Source of the DNA: Erysipelothrix sp.
GTDB lineage: Bacteria; Bacillota_I; Bacilli_A; Erysipelotrichales; Erysipelotrichaceae
DNA: 64,000 nucleotides
NCBI GenBank assembly: GCA_018335655.1
Contig: JAGXRX010000028.1
Span: forward strand, 1 to 64,000
Direction of reading: 5' to 3'
Shown here piece after piece: positions 8,347 through 16,989 of this stretch (positions are counted from its first letter, which is position 1; every line of letters begins with the position of its first letter). A program made the translations under genes and the position numbers. The notes beneath the pieces were generated by a model. That model ran no database searches and was not told where the DNA came from. It was given only the letters and a program-made list of their open reading frames with translations.

Positions 8347-10722
8347 ATGATGTTTAATATCAATGAAGTACTTTCACAGCTTACCCTTGAAGAAAAAGCT
8401 TCTCTATGTAGTGGACTAAATTTTTGGCATCTAAGAGGCATACCTCGACTGAATATCCCTTCAATCATGTTGACAGATGGACCTCATGGACTTCGTAAAC
8501 AAACAGCTTCACCTGATCATATTGGAATCTCAAGTTCACATCCTGCGACATGTTTTCCACCTGCAGTAACACTCGCAAGCACATGGAATCCTCAACGTGC
8601 CTATGAAATGGGGGTTGCGTTAGGTAAAGAATGCCGCACTCAAGGAGTGAGTGTCTTACTTGGACCTGGAATGAATATTAAAAGACATCCATTTTGTGGA
8701 CGCAATTTTGAGTATTTTAGTGAAGATCCACTCTTAAGCGGTATCTTTGCTAGTTCTTGGATTCAAGGCGTACAATCTCAAGGAATTGGGACTAGCCTTA
8801 AACACTTCGCACTCAATAATCAAGAAAGTATGCGCATGGTCGTTGATACCATTGTCGATGAGCGTACTATGCATGAAATCTATTTAAAAGGTTTTAAACA
8901 TACCATCCAAGAAAGCCAACCTTGGACTATTATGAGTGCATACAATAAAGTAAATGGTCATTATATGAGTGAACACCCAACACTGCTTAACCCACTTCTA
9001 AGAGATACCTGGGGATTTAAAGGTGCAGTCATTACCGACTGGGGAGCAAATCATCATCGTGAGGCAGGTTTAAAAGCTGGGCAAGACATTGAAATGCCAG
9101 GTGGATACCAACATCAAATCGATGTCATCCGTGATGCAGTTTTAAACAAGTCACTTTCTATGGATGTCTTAGACACTAGAGTAAGAACAATCCTAGAATT
9201 AATTCAAAAAGCTTCATACACTTTAGAAAACAACTATCCAGACTACAGTATTGAGAATCATCATCAATTAGCACGTGCGATTGGTGCAGAAGGAATAGTA
9301 TTACTTAAGAATGACGGTGAGACACTTCCAATCAAGAAGCAACAAAGAATTGCAGTGATTGGAGAACTAGCACAACGTCCACGATATCAAGGAAGTGGAA
9401 GTAGTCTTATTAATCCTCATCAGTTAAGCAGTCTTCTTGAAGCACTCAAGAATAGAAATATTGATTACAATTATGCTCGTGGTTATGATCTAGACTCCGA
9501 TGAAATTCAACCTTTACTTCTTAATGAAGCAAAAGATTTAGCAAGTGATTCAGATGTCGTAATATGCATGGTAGGATTACCAGATCGTTATGAAAGTGAA
9601 GGATTTGATCGACAACATCTTAATCTTCCACATAATCATATTGTGCTTATAAAAGCGCTTTGTTCAGTGCACTCAAAGGTCATTGTTTGTTTATCCAATG
9701 GAGCTCCTGTATTAATGCCATGGCGTCATGCTCCTTCTGCAATCCTGGAAGCATATCTTGGGGGGCAAGCGAGTGGGGAAGCACTTTTAGATGTTCTTAT
9801 AGGGGATGTTAATCCAAGTGGAAAACTTGCAGAAACCTTTCCGGAAGACATTGAAGATGTTTTATCTCATCATTATTTCCCAGGTGAACATAAGCAAGTT
9901 GAATATCGAGAAGGTCCTTATGTTGGATATCGTTGGTTTAATAGCGCTAATATCAGACCAGCCTATCCTTTTGGATATGGGTTAAGTTACAGTACGTTTA
10001 ACATTGATTCACTAAAACTAGACGTTAAAGATGACATCATTCAAATCCATGGAAAACTAACTAATAGCTCACACGTCGATGGCTATGAGACAATCCAAAT
10101 CTATGTGAGTAAACCAGATAGTGTCTTAATTAGACCAAAGTTATCACTTGTTGGATTTAAGAAGATATGGACACTAAAACAACACTCTCACCCATTTACA
10201 ATCGACATTGATATTATGCAACTAAAGATATTTCAAGGTGAAGATAAACTAGAAGCTGGAGAATACATATTCTCTGTTGGTACAAGCTGTGAAGATATCA
10301 TTCAATCCTTTACTGTTAATTTTTCTTCTCAAGATAAAATCACTAGTGATCAGGCATTAGCTTACTTTAATCCTAAAGAGGATTTTAAACCAAGTGATGA
10401 AGATTTTGCTTTGTTGCTCAATCGACCAATCCCACAACCTCAACCATTAAAACCTTATACGATTAATTCTACACTTGTGGATATTTCTGCTCATCCACTT
10501 GGAAGAATGATGTTATGGGGAGTACTTAAAATGTCAAAATCACTTAGTCAAGGTGTAGCTGATGAGTTTAATCAAGCCATGATTGAGCATATGATTAAAG
10601 AAATGCCATTAAGATCATTAGTGGACTTCTCAGGTGGAAAGTTAAGTATGAAGACAACATTGTCCTTGTTGAGACTTATGAATAAAGGATTAATTAAGAC
10701 AATCATAAAAGGAAAGGATTAA
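8347..10722 (+). CDS. Glycoside hydrolase family 3 beta-glucosidase-like protein
   Basis: TDGPHGLRKQ, KHFALNNQE, GAVITDWGA catalytic region, GGQASGEALLDVLIGDVNPSGKLAETFP, PFGYGLSYSTF. Confidence 0.9.
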   Translation: MMFNINEVLSQLTLEEKASLCSGLNFWHLRGIPRLNIPSIMLTDGPHGLRKQTASPDHIGISSSHPATCFPPAVTLASTWNPQRAYEMGVALGKECRTQGVSVLLGPGMNIKRHPFCGRNFEYFSEDPLLSGIFASSWIQGVQSQGIGTSLKHFALNNQESMRMVVDTIVDERTMHEIYLKGFKHTIQESQPWTIMSAYNKVNGHYMSEHPTLLNPLLRDTWGFKGAVITDWGANHHREAGLKAGQDIEMPGGYQHQIDVIRDAVLNKSLSMDVLDTRVRTILELIQKASYTLENNYPDYSIENHHQLARAIGAEGIVLLKNDGETLPIKKQQRIAVIGELAQRPRYQGSGSSLINPHQLSSLLEALKNRNIDYNYARGYDLDSDEIQPLLLNEAKDLASDSDVVICMVGLPDRYESEGFDRQHLNLPHNHIVLIKALCSVHSKVIVCLSNGAPVLMPWRHAPSAILEAYLGGQASGEALLDVLIGDVNPSGKLAETFPEDIEDVLSHHYFPGEHKQVEYREGPYVGYRWFNSANIRPAYPFGYGLSYSTFNIDSLKLDVKDDIIQIHGKLTNSSHVDGYETIQIYVSKPDSVLIRPKLSLVGFKKIWTLKQHSHPFTIDIDIMQLKIFQGEDKLEAGEYIFSVGTSCEDIIQSFTVNFSSQDKITSDQALAYFNPKEDFKPSDEDFALLLNRPIPQPQPLKPYTINSTLVDISAHPLGRMMLWGVLKMSKSLSQGVADEFNQAMIEHMIKEMPLRSLVDFSGGKLSMKTTLSLLRLMNKGLIKTIIKGKD

Positions 10723-10723
10723 T

Positions 10724-11611
10724 ATGTTTGAACATGCCACAATGAAGTTAATGAAAAAATCAATGGCTTCAATCGATAAACCTCGTCTAAGAAAACAAGG
10801 CCCTCCCGTGTATGAAGGAAAAATCATTGAAGTTGTCTTTGATGAAGAAAAAGAGACTAACTGTGATGTAGTCTATGCACTTAATCAAGAGGTAAATCCC
10901 GCAACATGTTTTATGATTCATGGAGGTGGCCTGTTTTATGGTGATAAAAGTCTAAATATTCATGCAAGTGTAGAAATGGCAAAAAGAGGCTTTAATGTTA
11001 TTAACTTGAATTATCCACTACTGCAAGATGCATCAGTATTTGAGCAAGTAAATACTATCCTTAAGGCATTCCATTTTTTTGAACAACAACATTCTAAGTA
11101 TGCTTTAAATATGAATGATGTGTATGTCATGGGGGATTCTGCAGGGGCATATCTAACACTTACGTCTTCGATTCTAACTAATCGTCAAGATTTGATAGCT
11201 AAGTATGGATTTACTCAATCAAATATAACAATCAAAGCTATTGGATGTATTTGCATCATGGTTTCACTAGCACGAAGTGATGCACTCATGTTTCTTCCTG
11301 TATTAGCATTTAGAGATGAAGATGATGAGTTTTTTCGTGAAATATTCTCTACACCACTCACACTTCTCAAAGATGCTCCACCATGCTTCATTATGGGAAG
11401 TGAAGAGGATTTATTAAAACACGACACAAATAGTCTTCTTGAAGCATGTCAATCCACCCATCATCTGCATGAAAGCTTAATTTTTCAAAAAGGTGAGAAT
11501 TATCCACTTCATCATGTCTTTCCTATCACTCATGTTCATTATGAAGAAAGTCAAAAAGTATTTAATGAATGTAGTTTATTCTTTAGGGCTTATCAAAATA
11601 GAATTCTATAG
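10724..11611 (+). CDS. Alpha/beta hydrolase
   Basis: FMIHGGGLFYGDK oxyanion-hole region and VMGDSAGAYL nucleophile elbow. Confidence 0.8.
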   Translation: MFEHATMKLMKKSMASIDKPRLRKQGPPVYEGKIIEVVFDEEKETNCDVVYALNQEVNPATCFMIHGGGLFYGDKSLNIHASVEMAKRGFNVINLNYPLLQDASVFEQVNTILKAFHFFEQQHSKYALNMNDVYVMGDSAGAYLTLTSSILTNRQDLIAKYGFTQSNITIKAIGCICIMVSLARSDALMFLPVLAFRDEDDEFFREIFSTPLTLLKDAPPCFIMGSEEDLLKHDTNSLLEACQSTHHLHESLIFQKGENYPLHHVFPITHVHYEESQKVFNECSLFFRAYQNRIL

Positions 11612-11614
11612 AAA

Positions 11615-11640
11615 AAGGGAATCACAAGATTCCCTTTTAG
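11615..11640. terminator. Bidirectional terminator between convergent genes
   Basis: AAAGGGAATC-ACAA-GATTCCCTTTT. Confidence 0.75.
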
Positions 11641-11642
11641 AT

Positions 11643-12572
11643 TTATAGAGTATTAGGATCAACCCCACATAGTTCACATGTTTTAAGAAACACTTGTGGG
11701 CTTATCTTTCGATCACGTGCATGTCTCGCAACTAATTCTAATGTTGTATAGTGATAGAATGCATTGCGTACATAGGCGAGTTCCGGTTTACTAATCAATG
11801 TATAAATAGCTTGCCCAGAGCGATGAGCATCTTTGAGTATAGGTTGAATGAATAGCTTACTGAAGAGGCGATAAAACCAACCATTGTTTTGACCAATATT
11901 TGTCTTAACATCTCCAGGATGCATTGCGTTCACTACAATATTTGAATTCTCTAATCGATCATTAAGTTCTAGCATACATAACAACTGGGCAGTCTTAGAT
12001 GCTCCATAAGATCGTAATCCTGTATACAAACGCTTCTTCCAATTCAAATCATTTAAATTTAAACCATTAAATCGATGACCTTCAGAGTTTATAAACAGTA
12101 CTTGGCTTTGAAGACTGTTTTTTAGTTGTGGAATCAATAACACTGTTAATAGAAACGAAGCACAATGATTTAATGCAAATACTACTTCAAGACCTTCTTG
12201 AGTTAGAACTCGCTTCGTTGAATGCATTCCAGCACTATGAATGAGTACATCAATGGATGAAGTTAACTCTGCAATCTTTTGAGCACTTGTTCTTACTTGA
12301 GAAAGTAAACTAAGATCAGCAATGACAACATCAACACTTTGTGCACCACGCTCTAGACATGATTTTGCAACTGTATTTGCTTTTGAAACACTCCGTGCCA
12401 CAAGAATAAGACGAGCTCCATGATCTGCACACTCATAAGCAGCTTGAAGTCCAACACCAGAAGTTGCACCAGTTAATACAACTACTTTTCCTTGTATGGA
12501 CACATCACTGATTAGTATTGGTTGTTTACCAGAATTCAAGAAGTTTAGTTCTTCAGGATATTTGATGTTCAT
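11643..12572 (-). CDS. SDR family oxidoreductase (retinol dehydrogenase-like)
   Basis: VVLTGATSGVGLQAAYECA, YGASKTAQLLCMLEL, NAMHPGDVKTNIG. Confidence 0.8.
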   Translation of the reverse strand: MNIKYPEELNFLNSGKQPILISDVSIQGKVVVLTGATSGVGLQAAYECADHGARLILVARSVSKANTVAKSCLERGAQSVDVVIADLSLLSQVRTSAQKIAELTSSIDVLIHSAGMHSTKRVLTQEGLEVVFALNHCASFLLTVLLIPQLKNSLQSQVLFINSEGHRFNGLNLNDLNWKKRLYTGLRSYGASKTAQLLCMLELNDRLENSNIVVNAMHPGDVKTNIGQNNGWFYRLFSKLFIQPILKDAHRSGQAIYTLISKPELAYVRNAFYHYTTLELVARHARDRKISPQVFLKTCELCGVDPNTL

Positions 12573-12576
12573 ATCC

Positions 12577-13023
12577 TTAACCGAAATATTTCTTCATAAT
12601 TTTGCGATACATTTTATTCCAATGTGGAACATAGTTAAATATATCTCCCCATAAATCATAATAGTCACGTTGGCGAATAATCAAACCTTCTTCATTGAGG
12701 GTTAGAAAAGTACTGCCATAAAGGGGAGTTGTTGGTGACTTCTTAAATGACATCGTCATAACCCACTCCATGCTTATCACATTACCTTTTTGGTTCACGT
12801 TGGATAGTTGCATATGTAGTGAGCGACAACGCTTAGTTAGTCGCATACACATTGCCTCAAAATCTGTGAATCCTTCTACTTTTTGAATGGAATCTTGAAA
12901 AACAATATCTTGGTGATAGTAAGGGAAAATATGAGACCAGTCAGGTGAACCCTCTGGATTATAAGTCTTTGACCAAAGTTCTAAAACAAGATCGATGTTA
13001 AGTGGTGTTACAGATTGATTCAT
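12577..13023 (-). CDS. SnoaL/NTF2-like fold protein
   Basis: 148 aa; WSHIFPYYHQDIVFQDSIQKVEGFTDFEAMCMRL and LTLNEEGLIIRQRDYYDLWGDIF pattern. Confidence 0.6.
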   Translation of the reverse strand: MNQSVTPLNIDLVLELWSKTYNPEGSPDWSHIFPYYHQDIVFQDSIQKVEGFTDFEAMCMRLTKRCRSLHMQLSNVNQKGNVISMEWVMTMSFKKSPTTPLYGSTFLTLNEEGLIIRQRDYYDLWGDIFNYVPHWNKMYRKIMKKYFG

Positions 13024-13028
13024 AGTGG

Positions 13029-14651
13029 TTATCCTTGTTGTTTTTTTAGTTTCTTTTCAACAGCATCTGCTGCTAGTTTACCCGTTAAGACTGCAACTGG
13101 TACTCCTGCAGGATTGAAAGTCCATTGACCTGCCTGACTTACATGTGGTATAGGAGTTTTCACAGACTGACTTACTTTTAAAAATTCGAAGTATACAGGG
13201 AAAGGCTTATTTGCAAAGGACCATCCTGTGACAGATCCTTCATGATTGTTTGTTCTTCCAACAATTGTCAGTGGAGTGGCAACAATCTCTTTGAATATAA
13301 TATTAGGAAGTTCACTAATCTCAACAGTGAAGTATTCAATGATAACACGTGTAATGAGCTTCTTAAATGCTTCATAGTGCCCTGAGTCTGCAATGTGTTT
13401 ACATAAGTGATAATCAAAGAGTGTTGAAATAATGAGTGCTGTTTCTCCTTCGGGAGAACATGCTGGATCACGAAGTGATGGAATTGAAACCTCAAAGGTA
13501 TTAAGCCATAAATAACGAGTTACCCACTCAAAGATTTTATCAATATCATCAATAAAGGAACCATCTGATTTTTTTATGTCATTTAGACTTATGACATTTA
13601 GTCCTTGAAGATCTTGAGTGTAAAAACTATGAGGTCCAAACGTTGATAAAAAACGTGATGGACTTGCCTTAACAAGAAGATAAAGAGATAGAATTGAATC
13701 TGCTCCTTTTTTATCTTGAATTAATGTTTTAGTTGCTTGAATCTTTTGCTTAACTTTAGATGGAAGCATTTGATCATCTTTAAGTAAACGATACAAAGAT
13801 GCTGTATCTCCAGCCCAAATACATTCCTTATAGCTAAATGATAAACCTTGTTTTGTGGTTACAAGATTTTGTGCTGAATCAAGGTGGTTTACTTCTTGCT
13901 CATTCACAATTTGTCCACCATTGTCTTTAATACTTTGAGTCAGTGCATTAACTAAGCTTTGAGTTGCCCCTTTTGGATAATGATATTGCATGTATAAAGT
14001 AAAATAGGATAATCCAAAGAAAGCAGGTGTTTTTTCAAAGAAGTGTTGCATAATCATCGATACTAAAGATTCGTTCTTTGTATATTTGCGTAAATGATCA
14101 TCCACAGGATCTAGCATTTTCATTGCTTTACTCATGTTAGGAATAAAGCGAACCATCCACGGGAGTAAGGTTTTACTTAAATACTCCATTGAATAAGGTT
14201 TTGGTAAAAACAAAGGATTTTCGATACCGTATAATACATCCATATATCCCATGACTTTAAATATGTCATCCATTATCTTTTGGATGTTATTTACTTCCTC
14301 AGGGAATAGTTTGTTAAGCATTGCTTGATACTCAAGTAAACTTTCTTTACTAACTAAATCAACAGATTCCTTTCCTAAAACAATCTTAATAGGGTTATCA
14401 AGAAACTCAAGTTCAAGATTGAGTTGTTTGAGCATAGGAAATATGATTCCTGAATCAATGATGCCACGTGCACCTTTATCAAGAACATGTCCATCGACCA
14501 CAAATGAGCCGATTAAACCACCAGACGAAGCGTCTTTTTCAATAACGACCACAGAATAATTTGCTTGAGCAAGATAAGCAGCCGCAGTAAGACCAGCCAT
14601 GCCTGCGCCAACGATGACGACATCCACATGTTTATTTACCATACATACCAT
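13029..14651 (-). CDS. CrtI/phytoene desaturase-like FAD-dependent oxidoreductase
   Basis: VDVVIVGAGMAGLTAAAYLAQANYSVVVIEKDASSGG dinucleotide-binding motif; C-terminal PAGVPVAVLTGKLAAD. Confidence 0.8.
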   Translation of the reverse strand: MVCMVNKHVDVVIVGAGMAGLTAAAYLAQANYSVVVIEKDASSGGLIGSFVVDGHVLDKGARGIIDSGIIFPMLKQLNLELEFLDNPIKIVLGKESVDLVSKESLLEYQAMLNKLFPEEVNNIQKIMDDIFKVMGYMDVLYGIENPLFLPKPYSMEYLSKTLLPWMVRFIPNMSKAMKMLDPVDDHLRKYTKNESLVSMIMQHFFEKTPAFFGLSYFTLYMQYHYPKGATQSLVNALTQSIKDNGGQIVNEQEVNHLDSAQNLVTTKQGLSFSYKECIWAGDTASLYRLLKDDQMLPSKVKQKIQATKTLIQDKKGADSILSLYLLVKASPSRFLSTFGPHSFYTQDLQGLNVISLNDIKKSDGSFIDDIDKIFEWVTRYLWLNTFEVSIPSLRDPACSPEGETALIISTLFDYHLCKHIADSGHYEAFKKLITRVIIEYFTVEISELPNIIFKEIVATPLTIVGRTNNHEGSVTGWSFANKPFPVYFEFLKVSQSVKTPIPHVSQAGQWTFNPAGVPVAVLTGKLAADAVEKKLKKQQG

Positions 14652-14907
14652 TCTTTCACGTTTATCTACATTTTAGCAAAACCTTAAACACAATGGAAAT
14701 TATAAACTCTTTTCAACTCAATTTTTTACCACAGAATTGGAAACAGTTATATCATTATTATCTTTCATACAGGCACTATTGAAATATATATCAAACTAAT
14801 CCTTAAGATTAGTCATATTAGTGCGATAATTCGTAAGATTGCAATCATCCAAGGGATAAGACATGTCTTCATAAGGTATAATAAAAGAAGATAAAGGATG
14901 GTAAATT

Positions 14908-15903
14908 ATGACACAAACATTTAAAGCACTCGTTGTTAACAAGCAAGAAGAACAGTTTTCGTTAGAGATTAAAGATTTAACACTTGATGATCTTCCTCAA
15001 GAAGAAGTCACCATTAAGGTTGTCTATTCAAGTGTCAATTATAAAGATGGTTTAGCAAGCATTCCTGAAGGAAATATTGTGAGATCATATCCATTTATTC
15101 CAGGCATTGACTGTTCAGGCATTGTTATCAAATCACGAAGTGATCGCTTCAAAGAAGGCGATGAAGTCATTGTGACAAGTTATGGTTTAGGAGTATCTCA
15201 TTTTGGAGGTTTTAGTGAATATGTTTCAGTTCCAGCAGCTTGGGTTGTTGCTCTTCCTAAAGGTTTAACTTTTAAAGAGGCAATGATTTATGGTACCGCT
15301 GGATTCACTGCAGCATTATCCATTATGAAACTTGAACATCATGGTTTAACACCAGAGCAAGGCTCAGTTGTTGTGTCAGGAGCAAGTGGAGGTGTTGGTA
15401 GTGTTGCGGTAGCTATGCTAGCAAAAAAAGGATATCACGTTGTTGCAAGCACAGGAAAAACTGAACAACATGAATACTTAAAGCAAATCGGTGCAGCAGA
15501 AGTCATATCTCGTGAAGATTTAAGTCCAGAGAAATTTTCTTCATTAGGAAAAGGTCGCTTTGCAGGAGCTGTTGATCCTGTAGGGGGTAATACACTTGCC
15601 TACATTTTAAGTACATTAAAGTATGGTGGTGCTGTCGCATCTAGTGGCCTAACAGGTGGAACTAAACTTAACACAACCGTATTTCCATTCATTCTAAGAG
15701 GAGTAAGTCTTCTTGGTGTTGATTCAGTGGAATGCCCAATGTCAATTAGACAACCACTATGGGAGAAGATGGCCAATGAGTTAAAGCCTGATGCACTCAG
15801 CGACTTCATTGGACATGAAATCACATTAGAAGGATTACCTGAAGTATTAGGTCAAATCTTAAAAGGACAAACTAAAGGTCGTATTATTGTAAAGATTGGA
15901 TAA
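14908..15903 (+). CDS. YhdH/YhfP (AcuI-like) quinone oxidoreductase, medium-chain dehydrogenase family
   Basis: VVYSSVNYKDGLA, FIPGIDCSGIV, VVSGASGGVGSVAVAMLAKKGYHVVASTGK. Confidence 0.9.
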   Translation: MTQTFKALVVNKQEEQFSLEIKDLTLDDLPQEEVTIKVVYSSVNYKDGLASIPEGNIVRSYPFIPGIDCSGIVIKSRSDRFKEGDEVIVTSYGLGVSHFGGFSEYVSVPAAWVVALPKGLTFKEAMIYGTAGFTAALSIMKLEHHGLTPEQGSVVVSGASGGVGSVAVAMLAKKGYHVVASTGKTEQHEYLKQIGAAEVISREDLSPEKFSSLGKGRFAGAVDPVGGNTLAYILSTLKYGGAVASSGLTGGTKLNTTVFPFILRGVSLLGVDSVECPMSIRQPLWEKMANELKPDALSDFIGHEITLEGLPEVLGQILKGQTKGRIIVKIG

Positions 15904-15907
15904 CACA

Positions 15908-15941
15908 AAAAAGTAGAATGAGTGATCATTCTACTTTTCTT
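15908..15941. terminator. Bidirectional terminator between convergent genes
   Basis: AAAAGTAGAATGA-GTGA-TCATTCTACTTTT. Confidence 0.8.
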
Positions 15942-16824
15942 TTTGAGCAATAAGCGCAGCTAATGCAATTGAATTTAGTTTGTTTTTATCACTATCTGCA
16001 CGTGACGTTACAACAATCGGAACATGAGCTCCCATCACTACTCCTGCCGTTTCACCTTGCGCAAGATAAGTGATTGTTTTATACATGACATTACCAGCTT
16101 CAATATTGGCGTGAAGAAGCACATTAATCAACCCTGCATTGGGGGATGTTATTCCTTTATGCTTCGCGGCTTCAATAGATACTGCATTATCAATCGCAAA
16201 AGGACCATCGACAATGCAATCTTTGATTAAACCTTCTTCATTCATTCTCTTAAGTTCAATCGCATGCAAGGTACACTCCATCTTTGGGTTGACCTTTTCG
16301 ACAGCACAGATAACACCAACACGAACTGGATCAAGTTCAATCGCTTTCGCAACTTCAACACAGTGGCGAATAATATGAGCTTTCTGCTCTAAGTTAGGTA
16401 AGATATTCATAGCTCCATCACTCATAACCATTAGACGATCAAGAGCAGGCACTTTAAAGATAGCTACATGGGCTAAAACAGGGGATGCTTTTAAGCCTGA
16501 TTCAGTTGAGACAACTTGTTTAAGAAGAACAGAAGTATCCACAAGTCCTTTCATGAGGATGTTGGCTTTTTTTGAATGGATGAGATGAATGCATTGTTTA
16601 ACAGCTTGTTCATTTTCAGGTTCATGAATAATTTCAAAATTAAGATCCCAACTGTGCTCTTTGAGAATAGATTCAATTTTTGTCTTATCGCCAACTAAAA
16701 TAGCATCTGCAATGTTTGCTTTTTTTGCTTGATAAACAGCACTTAAAACATCTTCATCATGGGCACAGGCAACCGCAATTTTATGTTGGTGAGAGGTAAG
16801 CTTAGCGCGTAATAATTCAATCAT
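15931..16824 (-). CDS. ptb: Phosphate butyryltransferase/phosphotransacetylase family
   Basis: ILMKGLVDTSVLLKQVVSTESGL, MVMSDGAMNILPNLEQKAHI, DGPFAIDNAVS, GAHVPIVVTSRADSDKNKLNSIALA. Confidence 0.88.
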   Translation of the reverse strand: MIELLRAKLTSHQHKIAVACAHDEDVLSAVYQAKKANIADAILVGDKTKIESILKEHSWDLNFEIIHEPENEQAVKQCIHLIHSKKANILMKGLVDTSVLLKQVVSTESGLKASPVLAHVAIFKVPALDRLMVMSDGAMNILPNLEQKAHIIRHCVEVAKAIELDPVRVGVICAVEKVNPKMECTLHAIELKRMNEEGLIKDCIVDGPFAIDNAVSIEAAKHKGITSPNAGLINVLLHANIEAGNVMYKTITYLAQGETAGVVMGAHVPIVVTSRADSDKNKLNSIALAALIAQKEK

Positions 16825-16989
16825 AGAGTAATCTCCTTAGAGATATTATACCAAGATTCATTGTAAATTGACTCATTGATTAATCAAATGAAATAATCAC
16901 TGATAAAACATTTAATCAGTGCAAAAAAGATTAAGAATGGTATAAATCGTGTGATATAATTGGGTTAAATTGTTTGAAAGGGACTTCGT

